Origin: Mesorhizobium loti
GTDB lineage: Bacteria; Pseudomonadota; Alphaproteobacteria; Rhizobiales; Rhizobiaceae
Assembly (NCBI RefSeq): GCF_003148495.1
Contig: NZ_QGGH01000001.1
Location: 1,260,347-1,324,346, forward strand
Direction of reading: 5' to 3'
Length of the DNA stretch: 64,000 bases
Shown here: positions 1 to 9,301 of the stretch, piece after piece
How positions within the stretch are numbered: position 1 is the stretch's first letter
Layout: each line of letters opens with the position of its first letter
Program-made: the position numbers and the translations under genes
The notes under the pieces: generated by a model
Seen by the model: only the letters and a program-made list of their open reading frames with translations
The model's database searches: none
What the model was told of the DNA's origin: nothing

Positions 1-419
<419 letters not shown>

Positions 420-473
420 TGGCTGGCTGGCCGAGCAGGTCTGCCGGATCGGCAAACCTGCTCGGCTTGCTTG

Positions 474-1442
474 TTACTTCTTGGCCACCTCGGCGATGTT
501 TTCCTTGGTGTAGATGCCGACGCCGGTGTCGACATTGTTGATCGGCTGGCCCTTGAGGAATTGGACGATCAGGTCGACCGCGGCAAAGCCCTGCTTCTCC
601 GGCGCCTGGTCGATCGTGGCATTGACATTGCCGTCCTGGACAAGCTGCACCGTCTGGTCGAGCAGGTCGAAGCCGACCACCTTGACCTTGTCTGCGGCCT
701 TGTTGCGTTCGACCCACGTGCCGGCGGCGGGCGTCGAGCAGCATTCGAGCGACAAGACGCCTGATATCGAGGGATTGGCGAGCATGGCGTTCTCGATCGC
801 CGCATAGATCTTCTGCGGGTCGGTGCCGGTGTTGAGCGTCGAGACCACCTCGATGCCGGATTCGGCCTTCAGCGCCTCACGCGCGCCCTTCTCGCGGTCG
901 AGCGACCACTGCGCGGCGGCGTCGATGGTGGTGATCATCACCTTGCCCTTGCCGCCCAGCACCTTGGCCATCAGCTTGCCGGCCTCGCGGCCGGACTGGA
1001 CGAGATCCTGGCCAGCGAAGGCGAGGCGCTTGCTCTCCGGATTGTCGGTGTTGAAGGTGACGACCGGGATGCCGGCAGCGATGACGCGGTCGATCACCGG
1101 CGCCAGCGCGTCGGTGGAGACGGAAGAGATCGCCAGCCCGTCCATCTTGCCCATCAGTGTCTCGATCTCCGAGATCTGGCCGTCGGCATCGGCGCCGACG
1201 GGGCCGATGAACTGGGCGCCGACCTTGTCCTCCTTGGCGGCGCGCTCGACGCCGGCCTTCATGAACGGCGCGAATTCGTTGGAGACGTCATGGTAGGAAA
1301 CGTAGATGTCGAGCGGCTGCCCGGCGTCGATCTTGGCCTTGATGCGCGGCGCCAGCGTAAAATCGGCGAGCTTGGATTCGGCATGCGCCGACAGCGGAAG
1401 CAGGCTGAGCGTGGCTGCGAGAATGACGTGTCTGATGTTCAT
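474..1442 (-). CDS. Periplasmic sugar-binding protein (RbsB-like, Peripla_BP_4)
   Basis: This 322-residue protein begins MNIRHVILAATLSLLPLSAHA, a Sec signal peptide with an AHA-type cleavage site. I chose ATG 1442 because GGGAGG lies just upstream; the frame stays open about 45 bases further but has no better start. The mature part has the two-lobe periplasmic sugar-binding fold, with GIPVVTFNTDNPESK and the AFAGQDLVQSGREAG segment typical of ribose/galactose-type binders. It delivers substrate to the permease encoded immediately upstream in the same operon. Ligand identity cannot be read from sequence; ribose, allose, inositol or another monosaccharide are all possible. Confidence 0.92.
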   Translation of the reverse strand: MNIRHVILAATLSLLPLSAHAESKLADFTLAPRIKAKIDAGQPLDIYVSYHDVSNEFAPFMKAGVERAAKEDKVGAQFIGPVGADADGQISEIETLMGKMDGLAISSVSTDALAPVIDRVIAAGIPVVTFNTDNPESKRLAFAGQDLVQSGREAGKLMAKVLGGKGKVMITTIDAAAQWSLDREKGAREALKAESGIEVVSTLNTGTDPQKIYAAIENAMLANPSISGVLSLECCSTPAAGTWVERNKAADKVKVVGFDLLDQTVQLVQDGNVNATIDQAPEKQGFAAVDLIVQFLKGQPINNVDTGVGIYTKENIAEVAKK

Positions 1443-1487
1443 GGATAGTCCTCCCTTTTTGGTTCTGGTTGCTTCTGTTTTCTGCAC

Positions 1488-2510
1488 TTAACCCGTCCGG
1501 CGCGTGCTCCATTTGTCGATGCCGACCGCGATGATGATGACCAGGCCGATCATCAGTTCCTGCACGAAGGGCGATACGCCCAGCAGCACCAGCCCGTTGC
1601 GCATGACGCCGATGATCAGCACGCCCAGAATGGTGCCGAGGATGGTGCCTTCGCCGCCCGACAGCGAGGCGCCGCCGACGATGGTGGCGGCGATGACGTC
1701 GAGCTCCAGGCCGAGCCCGGTGCGTCCGGCCTGGCTGGAGGGCAGGAAGGCGAGGCCCAGAATGCCGGCAAGCGCGGCGAGCACGCCCATCAGGATGAAG
1801 GCTGATATCTTGACCTTGTTGACGGAGATGCCGGAGACCCGCGCGGCCTTGGCGCTGCCGCCGACGGCATAGACGCGGAAGCCGAAATTGGAGAAGGACA
1901 GCACAATCCAGGCCAGCACCGCGACGATGACGAAGAACACCAGCTGCATCGGGATGATGGTGAACAGGTAGCCCTGGCCGATGAAGGAGAAGGTCGGCAG
2001 CACTTCCGGCAACGCGCCGTTGCGGGCGTTGACCGTCACCGGCTGGCCGTTGGTCAGGATGAGGGCCGCACCACGCACGATGGAGAGCATGCCGAGCGTG
2101 GCGATCAGCGAGGGCAGGCGGCCATAGGTGGAAAGCACGCCGTTGATGAGGCCGATGGCGACGCCGGTCAGCAAGCCGACGCCGATCGCCGGCAGCAGCG
2201 TCCAGCCGGCAATGATCAGCATACCTGTGGCGAGGCCGGAGAATGCGTAGGTCGAGCCGACCGACAGGTCGACCTCGCCGGCGATCAGCACGAACGTCAT
2301 GCCGACCGCCATGATCCCGAGCAAGGAGATCTGGCGCCCGACATTGAGCAGGTTCAGCGATGTCAGGAATCCATCGGTGGCGAAGGACAAAAACAGGCAC
2401 AGCACGAGCAGCGCGATGAACACGCCTGCCTCGCGCGCCCGCAACAGCCGCGCCATCGTGAATCGGTCCGTGGCTGGCGCGCGCGCGCCGGTCCTGACCG
2501 CATCGGCCAT
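1488..2510 (-). CDS. Sugar ABC transporter permease (RbsC-like, BPD_transp_2)
   Basis: A 340-residue integral membrane protein with about eight to ten hydrophobic segments. The GVGLLTGVAIGLINGVLST region and the segment AATIVGGASLSGGEGTI near the C-terminus match the RbsC/XylH permease family. It lies 45 bases upstream of the binding-protein gene on the same strand, so permease, binding protein and ATPase form one importer operon. The N-terminal 25 residues are hydrophilic. ATG 2510 is taken as start. About 230 bases separate it from the dioxygenase-like gene at 2740, so the two may or may not be co-transcribed. Confidence 0.92.
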   Translation of the reverse strand: MADAVRTGARAPATDRFTMARLLRAREAGVFIALLVLCLFLSFATDGFLTSLNLLNVGRQISLLGIMAVGMTFVLIAGEVDLSVGSTYAFSGLATGMLIIAGWTLLPAIGVGLLTGVAIGLINGVLSTYGRLPSLIATLGMLSIVRGAALILTNGQPVTVNARNGALPEVLPTFSFIGQGYLFTIIPMQLVFFVIVAVLAWIVLSFSNFGFRVYAVGGSAKAARVSGISVNKVKISAFILMGVLAALAGILGLAFLPSSQAGRTGLGLELDVIAATIVGGASLSGGEGTILGTILGVLIIGVMRNGLVLLGVSPFVQELMIGLVIIIAVGIDKWSTRRTG

Positions 2511-2623
2511 ACAGCATCCTCCCTGCGCGTGGCCCGCCGGTCCTCACCAGCGTGGCCACTCCTCCGTTTCATCGACCCGAGCCGAGCTCGTGCGCGGGCC
2601 GTTGCCTTGGAGCCGGTCCCGAA

Positions 2624-2701
2624 CTGATTCAGGATCAGGCTCTATCTCCCTGTTCCGCCATGATTTTTCGGGAGTCCGGTTGCGGCTCCCTGGATCATGG
2701 C
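2624..2701. repeat. Intergenic palindromic element (two nested inverted repeats)
   Basis: Two inverted repeats sit in the gap between the dioxygenase-like gene and the permease. CTGAT-TCAGG-ATCAG spans 2624-2638. A longer imperfect hairpin has arms GCCATGAT at 2657-2664 and ATCATGGC at 2694-2701, with inner arms GGGAG and CTCCC. No T-run follows on the minus strand. It may be a mobile repeat remnant, a weak terminator, or a processing site between the two transcription units. Confidence 0.5.
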
Positions 2702-2739
2702 CGGGCGTGGGCTGACCGCCACACCCTGTATTTGCAGCG

Positions 2740-3504
2740 TCAGGACGCCTTGCGGAAGGAGCCGGCCGGCACCTTGTGCATCTCGTCAAAATTTCCGTAG
2801 TCGCGCACCTTCTTGAACGGCGCGTTCTCGACGGCGTTGTAGGAACAGATGTAGCCCCAGCGATAGGTGTCCGAACGGTTGGCATCGGAGCGGTGCAGCA
2901 GATTGCCGTCGAAGATCAGCGCATCGCCGGCTTCCATCTCGACATAGATGTGCTCGAAGCGCTTCAGCGCCGCGTCCAGGTGTTCCTGCTCGACATTGGT
3001 CTGGTCGTTTTCTCTGATATGGTTGAGACGGCCGAGCTTGTGCGTGCCTTTCAGCACCTGCAGGCAGCCGTTCTCGCGGGTCGCCTTGTCGAGCGCGACA
3101 TAGATGCTCATCATCTCGGGCGCCAGGCAGCCGTAATTGTACCAGTAGCCGAAATCCTGGTGCCATTCCCAGGCGCCGCCCTCATTGGGCTGCTTCATCG
3201 TCATCTTGTGGCTGTAGAGGTAGATCGGCTTGCCGACGGCGGCCTCGGCCAGATCGACCATGCGTTCGTCGCGGGCGAGAAGACCGTATTTGTCGTCCTC
3301 GGCCTTGGTCCACATCTTCAAAAGGGTGGTCTTGCCTTCCTTGTCGCCCTTGGCCATCACGGCGCCGCTCTTGTTTTCCGCTTCGAGCTGCTTGCGGGCG
3401 TGGTCTCGGAAATCCTCCACTTCCGCGACGCTCAGCAGTCCCCTGCGGATAATGTACCCGTCACGGGCGTAGAGCTCGGTTTCCTGCTTGGTCATCGCCA
3501 ACAT
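2740..3504 (-). CDS. Phytanoyl-CoA dioxygenase family protein (Fe(II)/2-oxoglutarate oxygenase)
   Basis: A 254-residue protein beginning MLAMTKQETELYARDGYII. ATG 3504 is supported by GGGAGG eight bases upstream; a longer open frame to 3741 overlaps the divergent AraC gene and is not coding. WHQDFGYWYNYG supplies the HxD iron ligands, and LLHRSDANRS is the expected site of the distal His of the facial triad. Family members hydroxylate diverse small molecules using O2 and 2-oxoglutarate; the substrate here is unknown. It precedes a sugar importer and faces a divergent AraC regulator, suggesting a shared catabolic role. The function is by family only. Confidence 0.88.
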   Translation of the reverse strand: MLAMTKQETELYARDGYIIRRGLLSVAEVEDFRDHARKQLEAENKSGAVMAKGDKEGKTTLLKMWTKAEDDKYGLLARDERMVDLAEAAVGKPIYLYSHKMTMKQPNEGGAWEWHQDFGYWYNYGCLAPEMMSIYVALDKATRENGCLQVLKGTHKLGRLNHIRENDQTNVEQEHLDAALKRFEHIYVEMEAGDALIFDGNLLHRSDANRSDTYRWGYICSYNAVENAPFKKVRDYGNFDEMHKVPAGSFRKAS

Positions 3505-3644
3505 CGTCTTGCCTCCCTGGTCCATCGGGGCCGCCGCTGGCGCAAGGCGCCTGGAAAGCCCGCAAAACTTGGGGGATCCGGCCACTACCCGCCGAAATCC
3601 CGTCCTCTTGAGATCGACCATAGCGACGCCGGGCAGCGAACAAA
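3505..3644. promoter_or_regulatory. Divergent promoter region between dioxygenase-like gene and araC-type regulator
   Basis: These 140 bases separate two head-to-head genes and must hold both promoters and presumably the AraC-type operator. I could not pick out convincing -35/-10 boxes or a clear direct-repeat operator by eye. The assignment rests on gene orientation. Confidence 0.45.
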
Positions 3645-4535
3645 ATGGACAGCAAGCCACTCGTTTTGTATAAAACGCGCATGATGGCAAAGACGTCGGT
3701 TTTCGAGAGTTTCCACTATGTGCCGGCGGCCGGATGGACACGCACGGCGTTCAGCGTGCTGCGCGCCGGCAAGGTCGCCGCGGCGCCCGACTACCGCATC
3801 GAACGGCCCGTCTATCCCGGCCAGGACATCCTCTATTGCCTTTCGGGCCGGGGTTTCGTGGAGACGCTGGGGCAGAGGCTGGAGGTGCGCGCCAACCAGC
3901 TGGTGTGGATGGCAAACGAGGCGCCGCATGTGCACGCGGCCGATCCGGCCGATCCCTGGACCTTGCTCTGGTTCAGGCTCGACGGGCCCGATCCGGCCAT
4001 CCTGCGGCGCAAACTGTTCGGCGAAGGGATATTGCGGACCGTGTTCACGGAAGGCACCGGCCCGGCGCCATGGTTCGAGCGGCTGTTCGCGGCGTTGCGG
4101 CGGCGCGACGCCGGGCTCGACCTGCGCCTCAACCAGCTGGTCGCCGAATTCCTGCTTCTGGTCGACCGTGCGGTGAACGGCGCCGGCAATGACGATCTGC
4201 CGAAGCCGCTTGCCGCCGCACTCGACGCCATGCGCGCCGAGCCCGGCTCCGCCTGGACGGCGCCGGACCTCGCCACCGTCACCGGCCTCGGCGCCTCGCA
4301 GATAAGGCGGCTGTTCCAGAAACATCTGCGCACCAGCCCGCACCAATGGCTGATGCGCGAGCGGCTGATGCAGGCGCAGTCGCTGCTGGTGCAGGGCGAC
4401 CAGCCGCTGGCCGAAGTGGCCGAGGCCTGCGGCTTCTGCGACGTCTATCATTTCGGGCGCGAGTTCAAGCGCTCGGTCGGCATCTCGCCGGCCGCCTGGC
4501 GGCGCAGCGAACTGAGTGCGGCGCCGGGGCGTTAG
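3645..4535 (+). CDS. AraC family transcriptional regulator
   Basis: A 296-residue protein with an N-terminal cupin-like sensor domain (PVYPGQDILYCLSGRGFVET at about residues 46-65) and two C-terminal helix-turn-helix motifs. The second contains PLAEVAEACGFCDVYHFGREFKR, the classic AraC signature. The start at 3645 has only a weak ribosome site; ATG 3681 (MMAKTSVF) is an alternative. It is divergent from the dioxygenase/sugar-importer genes, and such regulators usually activate the divergent operon when they bind the imported sugar. The ligand is not identifiable. Confidence 0.9.
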   Translation: MDSKPLVLYKTRMMAKTSVFESFHYVPAAGWTRTAFSVLRAGKVAAAPDYRIERPVYPGQDILYCLSGRGFVETLGQRLEVRANQLVWMANEAPHVHAADPADPWTLLWFRLDGPDPAILRRKLFGEGILRTVFTEGTGPAPWFERLFAALRRRDAGLDLRLNQLVAEFLLLVDRAVNGAGNDDLPKPLAAALDAMRAEPGSAWTAPDLATVTGLGASQIRRLFQKHLRTSPHQWLMRERLMQAQSLLVQGDQPLAEVAEACGFCDVYHFGREFKRSVGISPAAWRRSELSAAPGR

Positions 4536-4665
4536 GATAGTCGATACTTACGAATCCTTTCAGGCGGTTGGGCGTGGCTGTTCAGATTTTGAGTCCGCGT
4601 GTCCGGCCGTCCCTTGAGAATCTCCTTGCCTTGAGCAACATGGCGACGATGCCCGAGGCGCAAGA

Positions 4666-5388
4666 ATGAACAAGCCGATTTCCACCGCACCACCACGCAA
4701 GGCGCCGATGGCTCTGACCGCGGACCTCGTTGCCCGCACCATGCGCGCGGTAGAGGATGCCGGGCCGACGCCGGGCATGGTTTACATGACCGATGCGGAC
4801 TATGCGCGCATCCGCGACGAAGTGCTGGCCACGGCTCCAGCCGGGCCGCTGAAATTGTTTGCCTATGGCTCGCTGCTGTGGAAACCCGCAGGCGAGGTGA
4901 GCGGCGGCGAACGCGCGGTGGCGACCGGCTGGCACCGTTCGTTCTGCTTCACGGTGCAGCGTTTTCGCGGCACCGTCGAGCAGCCCGGCCTGATGATGGC
5001 GCTCGATCGCGGCGGCCAGTGCCAGGGCATGGTGTTCGAGATCGCCGAGCCGGTGGCGGCCAATCTCGAAGCGCTGCTGCGCCGCGAGATGACCATCCTG
5101 CCGGCCGTCAACGTGCCGCGCTGGCTGCAGGTCAGGACCGCAGGCGGCTCATGCCGCGCGCTCGGCTTCGTCGTCGATCCGGCCAATCCGCGCTATGCCG
5201 GCAAGCTCGACAAGCAGGCGATCGCGGCGACGCTCGCGACAGCCGTCGGCCATTGGGGCTCGGGTGCCGAATATCTGTTCGAGACCATCCGCCACCTCGA
5301 AGCCTGCGGCATCCGCGACCGCAATCTGTGGCAGCTGCAGGCGCTGGTGGCCGAGGAGATCGGACGCCTGTCGTTCACCCGTCCCTGA
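4666..5388 (+). CDS. Gamma-glutamylcyclotransferase, ChaC-like
   Basis: A 240-residue protein whose core begins LKLFAYGSLLWKP at about residue 63; YGSL is the ligand-binding loop of gamma-glutamylcyclotransferases. HRSFCFTVQRFRGT and the C-terminal GSGAEYLFETIRHLEACGI block follow ChaC. ChaC enzymes cleave glutathione to 5-oxoproline and Cys-Gly in the cytosol. The N-terminal 60 residues are an extension common in proteobacterial ChaC. It is a lone rightward gene, and its last 14 bases overlap the 3' end of the convergent GH127 gene. Confidence 0.9.
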   Translation: MNKPISTAPPRKAPMALTADLVARTMRAVEDAGPTPGMVYMTDADYARIRDEVLATAPAGPLKLFAYGSLLWKPAGEVSGGERAVATGWHRSFCFTVQRFRGTVEQPGLMMALDRGGQCQGMVFEIAEPVAANLEALLRREMTILPAVNVPRWLQVRTAGGSCRALGFVVDPANPRYAGKLDKQAIAATLATAVGHWGSGAEYLFETIRHLEACGIRDRNLWQLQALVAEEIGRLSFTRP

Positions 5389-7327
5389 GCCATACCAGCA
5401 TTTCGCCGGGCTCGCGGTTGTCCCAGGCGAAGTAGGGAATGGCGGTCAGACGCGTCTCGGCGGTGGCCGGCGGCTCGGGCCTGTAGAGCCCGCTTTGCCA
5501 ACCGTCGGCGGCGTCGGCAAGTGCTGTGGCCGACAGCGTCACCACACCGCCGAGAAGCTCCGGCCGGTGCCGTGCTTCGACGCTGGCCGTCCTCGGCAGG
5601 GACACGCGATGCAGCTGGCTGTCATTGTCTGATGCCTCGACGCAGTAGATCAGCGGACCGCGCGACAGCGCGACGCGGCCGGCATCCTGGCGCACCTGCG
5701 GATTGGCATAGAGCCGCTCGATCGGCATTTCGAGATCGAGCCGCACCTGGTCGCCCTTTTTCCATGTCCGCCGGATCGCGGCATAGCCGTCGCTGGTGAT
5801 TTCAGCCAGCTTGACCGCCTCGCCATTGATATTCAGCTCGGCGGCGGCGCTCCAGGCCGGGATGCGCAGGTGCAGCGTGAACTCGACCGGCGCCTGTGGT
5901 TCAACCGTGATCTCGACGGCGCCGTCCCAGGGATAGCGGCTCGCCTGGGCAAGGCTGACCGGGATGCCTGATATGTCGAAGCGGGCGGTCGAGTCGCCAT
6001 AGAGATGGACGGCCAGCGCATCGTCGGCCAAGCTGTAGAAATAGCTGCCGATCGAGGCGACCATGCGCCCGATATTGGGCGGGCAGCAGGGGCAGCGGTG
6101 CCATTTCCAGCGGTTGTGGGCGCCCCGGCTTTCCAGCGGATTCTCGTAGAAGAACAGCGAGCCGTCGAGCGACAGGCCCGAGATCGAGCCATTGTAGAGG
6201 GCGCGTTCCATCATGTCGGCGTAGCGCGCGTTCGGTCCCATGCCGAGCATGCGGCTGGCCCAGAACACCAGCCCGACCGCGGCGCATGTCTCGGCATAGG
6301 CGCTCTCGTTGGGCAGGTCGTAGTCGCTGGTGAACCCCTCATTGTCAGCCGACGGCCCGAGCCCACCGGTGATGTAGAGGCTCTTGGTGGTGAGATCGTC
6401 CCACAGAAGGTCGAGTGCTGTCCGCAGCGTGTCGTCGCCATACTCGGTGGCGATGTCGGCCATGCCCGAATAGAGGTACATCGCCCTGACCGCGTGGCCG
6501 ACCACCTTGTCCTGCTCGCGCACCGGCTTGTGCGACTGGTTATACTCATAGGTCTTGAAGTGGAAATCCTTCGGATCGGCGCCGCGGGCGCGGGCCTCCT
6601 CGTCGAAATAATGCGGCTGCCGGCCGCGCTCGTCGATGAAGTATTTCGCCAGCTCCATGTATTTCCGCTCGCCTGTCACCCGTGCCAGCTTGACCAGCGC
6701 CAACTCGATTTCCTCATGGCCGCAATAGCCATGTTTCTGGCCGGGCTGCGGCCCCAGCACCGTGGCGATATGGTCGACGAAGCGACACATCACATCGAGC
6801 AGCTTGCGTTTTCCGGTGGCCTGGTAGTAGGCGACCGCGCCTTCGATCAGATGGCCGGCGCAATAGAGCTCGTGGCAGTCGCGCAGATTGGTCCAACGCA
6901 GGCCGGGCTGGATGCGCTGGTACCAGCTGGAGAGATAGCCGTCTTCCTGCTGCAGCTTCTCATACATGTCGATGACGGCATCGATCTTCTTCTCCAGTTC
7001 CGGGTTCTTGCGCCGGTAGAGCGAATAGGCCGCGGTTTCGATGGTCTTGCCCCAGTCGGAATCCCAGAACATCTGCGTCGTCACGGTGCGGGCGGTGAAG
7101 CCGTCATTGACATGGAAGGGGATGACGATTCCGGGCGAGGGCCGGTCCGGGTCGATCTGCTCCAGCATGCGGGCCTCGACGCAGCGCTCGTAGAGGATGT
7201 CGGCGGTGCGCGTGGCGACCGCGTCGGCGCGGTCGCCCCAGAAGCCGTGCACGTCGACCTGCGGCACCGGCAGCGGGCGGAAGGCGAGCTTTGGCTTGGC
7301 CGATTTTACGGATGGCGATGCGGTCAT
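5375..7327 (-). CDS. Beta-L-arabinofuranosidase, glycoside hydrolase family 127
   Basis: A 650-residue protein with no signal peptide, so probably cytoplasmic. The known family features are present: AYAETCA supplies the Glu-x-Cys pair (E346, C348) and HRCPCCPPN supplies C412, C414 and C415, matching the zinc ligands and cysteine nucleophile described for HypBA1. This family removes terminal beta-L-arabinofuranose from plant glycans. It is the last gene of the lacI-ABC operon, 22 bases after a permease, implying that an imported arabinose-containing oligosaccharide is cleaved inside the cell. Length is normal for the family. Confidence 0.93.
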   Translation of the reverse strand: MTASPSVKSAKPKLAFRPLPVPQVDVHGFWGDRADAVATRTADILYERCVEARMLEQIDPDRPSPGIVIPFHVNDGFTARTVTTQMFWDSDWGKTIETAAYSLYRRKNPELEKKIDAVIDMYEKLQQEDGYLSSWYQRIQPGLRWTNLRDCHELYCAGHLIEGAVAYYQATGKRKLLDVMCRFVDHIATVLGPQPGQKHGYCGHEEIELALVKLARVTGERKYMELAKYFIDERGRQPHYFDEEARARGADPKDFHFKTYEYNQSHKPVREQDKVVGHAVRAMYLYSGMADIATEYGDDTLRTALDLLWDDLTTKSLYITGGLGPSADNEGFTSDYDLPNESAYAETCAAVGLVFWASRMLGMGPNARYADMMERALYNGSISGLSLDGSLFFYENPLESRGAHNRWKWHRCPCCPPNIGRMVASIGSYFYSLADDALAVHLYGDSTARFDISGIPVSLAQASRYPWDGAVEITVEPQAPVEFTLHLRIPAWSAAAELNINGEAVKLAEITSDGYAAIRRTWKKGDQVRLDLEMPIERLYANPQVRQDAGRVALSRGPLIYCVEASDNDSQLHRVSLPRTASVEARHRPELLGGVVTLSATALADAADGWQSGLYRPEPPATAETRLTAIPYFAWDNREPGEMLVWLRDG

Positions 7328-7349
7328 GAACTTACTCCATTCGGTCTGT

Positions 7350-8207
7350 CTATTTGACGGCCCCGGCCATCAGGCCGCGGATGTAGAAGCGCTGCAGGGC
7401 CAGGAAAAGGATGAGGCACGGCACCATCATCACGGTGACGCCCGCCTGCACCGCGCCCCAGTCGATGGCGCCGAAGCGGCCCGATTGCAGTGCGGTCATC
7501 ATCACCGGCAGCGTGAATTTGGACTGGTCGGTCATCAGCACGAGGGCGGCGAGGAATTCGTTCCAGGCGCCGAGGAAGGCAAACAGCGCGATGGTGACGA
7601 CGCCCGGCCAGACCAGCGGCAGCATCACCTTCAAAAGCATGGTCAGATTGCTGGCGCCGTCCATGCGGGCGGCTTCCTCGATCTCGCGCGGCACCGCGTC
7701 GAAGGCGTTGCGCATCATGAAGATCGAGAACGGCAGTTGCAGCGTCACATAGACGCCGACGAGGCCGGTCAGCGTGTTGTGCAGGCCAAGCTTGGTCAGC
7801 ACCAGGAAGATCGGCGTCAGGATCGACTGGAACGGGATCATGATCGTCGACAGGATGAGGATGAAGAACAGGTCCTTGAACGGAAACCGGAACCGCGAAA
7901 AGCCGTAGCCGGCCAGCACGCTGACGGCGACCGACAGCACCACGGTCATCACCGAGACGTAGATGCTGTTCTGTGCCGAGACCCACAGCCCGTCGCCGAA
8001 GCTGTTGAGCGTGGCATAGTTCTCCAGCGAGAAGCCTGATGTCGGCCAGGGCGGCAGCGGCGGCTGGCGTGCTTCCTGCGCCGGCTTGAACGCCGACAGC
8101 ACCGCCCACACGATCGGCGCCGCAAACAGCACCGAGGCGATGACGCCGGTCGAATGCTCACCGATGCGGGCCAGAAGCCGGCGGTTGCGGGAGGCGGCCT
8201 GCGCCAT
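7350..8207 (-). CDS. Carbohydrate ABC transporter permease, MalG/UgpE type
   Basis: A 285-residue membrane protein with six predicted helices. The EAA loop, seen as AFDAVPREIEEAARMDGAS and MLPLVWPG, is the ATPase-docking motif of MalG-type permeases. ATG 8207 shares one base with the stop of the preceding permease (TGATG), so translation is coupled; longer open frame upstream is the wrong frame of that permease. It works with the adjacent MalF-type permease and binding protein. No ATPase gene is found in the operon. Confidence 0.94.
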   Translation of the reverse strand: MAQAASRNRRLLARIGEHSTGVIASVLFAAPIVWAVLSAFKPAQEARQPPLPPWPTSGFSLENYATLNSFGDGLWVSAQNSIYVSVMTVVLSVAVSVLAGYGFSRFRFPFKDLFFILILSTIMIPFQSILTPIFLVLTKLGLHNTLTGLVGVYVTLQLPFSIFMMRNAFDAVPREIEEAARMDGASNLTMLLKVMLPLVWPGVVTIALFAFLGAWNEFLAALVLMTDQSKFTLPVMMTALQSGRFGAIDWGAVQAGVTVMMVPCLILFLALQRFYIRGLMAGAVK

Positions 8208-9127
8208 CAGTCGAGCCCCTCGGGCTTGCGCAGCAGCCACAGCTGGACGAGGCTGAGCGCCACCAGGACGACGAGCAGCACCATCGACAAAGCCGCGCCA
8301 TAGCCGAGCTTGAACGACACGAAGGACTGGTTGAAGATCCAGTAGACCGCCGTCAGCGTCTGGTTGCGCGGGCCGCCGCGCAGGATGATGTAGAACTGGT
8401 CGAAGGCGAGGATCGAGCCGGCGACCGACAGGATCAGCGCCAGCGCCAGCGTGCGGCGCATCAGCGGCAGGGTGATCGCCCTGAACCTGGCGAATGGCCC
8501 GGCGCCGTCGATGACGGCCGCCTCCTGCAGATCCTGCGGGATCGACTGCAGGCCGGCCATCAGGATGATCATGGTGAAGCCGGCGACCTTCCAGACGACC
8601 ATGGCGATGATCGACCAGAAGGCCGGCTGGAAGGTGGCCAGAAGGTTGAACTTCCTGTCGATCAGGCCAAGGTCGTAGGCGGCCGGGCTGAACAGGCCGG
8701 AATCGACATTCAAGAGCCACGACCAGAGCAGACTGGCCGAGGCGAAACCGACAACCGCCGGCATGAAGAACATGGTCCGGTAGAGATTGGTCAGCGGCCG
8801 CGGCCGTTCGACGAACAGCGCCAGCGGAAACGCCACCACGAAGATCGCGATGGTGACGATCACGGTGTAATAGGCGGTGAAGCGCAGCGCGTTCCAGAAC
8901 CTGGTGTCGCGCAGGATGGCGACATAGTTGCCGAGGCCGATATAGAAGTGCTCGCCCATCAAGGGCCAGTTGTGCAGCGACATCCACGCCGTCATGCCGA
9001 GCGGGATCAGGAAGAAGACGACGACCAGCGCGACAGCCGGCGCGACATAAAGCAGGCCGATCCACTGCCGGCGGCCGGCGACTTTGCGGGCGCGGGGCGG
9101 GGCGGTGGTTGCTGCGATGGAGGTCAT
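8207..9127 (-). CDS. Carbohydrate ABC transporter permease, MalF/UgpA type
   Basis: A 306-residue inner-membrane protein with about six helices, starting MTSIAATTAPPRAR before the first helix. QSIPQDLQEAAVIDGAGPF is the EAA loop that contacts the ATPase. ATG 9127 is preferred because the upstream extension translates a repeat element rather than protein. It is separated from the binding-protein gene by about 175 bases that are nearly filled by an inverted pair of REP-like units. Confidence 0.94.
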   Translation of the reverse strand: MTSIAATTAPPRARKVAGRRQWIGLLYVAPAVALVVVFFLIPLGMTAWMSLHNWPLMGEHFYIGLGNYVAILRDTRFWNALRFTAYYTVIVTIAIFVVAFPLALFVERPRPLTNLYRTMFFMPAVVGFASASLLWSWLLNVDSGLFSPAAYDLGLIDRKFNLLATFQPAFWSIIAMVVWKVAGFTMIILMAGLQSIPQDLQEAAVIDGAGPFARFRAITLPLMRRTLALALILSVAGSILAFDQFYIILRGGPRNQTLTAVYWIFNQSFVSFKLGYGAALSMVLLVVLVALSLVQLWLLRKPEGLD

Positions 9128-9149
9128 GACTGTTCCCTTGGCGCTGCGT

Positions 9150-9294
9150 CCCCCTCCCCCTTGAGGGGAGGGTCCGGCCGAAGGCCGGGGGTGGGGTCGT
9201 CTCTGCAGCGCGCCGACATCAAGAAACGTCGAGCACTGCCGAGACGTCCCCACCCGGACCTGCGGTCCGACCTCCCCTCGAGGGGGAGGTGGGG
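9150..9294. repeat. Inverted pair of REP-like palindromic units inside an ABC operon
   Basis: Unit 1 (9150-9196) and unit 2 (9248-9294) are inverted copies of about 45 bases. Each contains CCTCCCCCT(T/C)GAGGGGAGG followed by a second small hairpin (CGGCCGAAGGCCG in unit 1, GGACCTGCGGTCC in unit 2) and ends in GGGTGGGG or its complement. They are separated by about 50 unrelated bases. The pair lies between the binding-protein stop and the first permease start, a position analogous to the malE-malF REP of enteric bacteria. Confidence 0.85.
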
Positions 9295-9301
9295 TTGGCG
9301 C

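Noticed and set aside
6005..7357. Long plus-strand open frame opposite the GH127 gene
   Set aside because: The minus strand encodes an enzyme with all expected active-site residues. The plus-strand product shows no recognisable motif.
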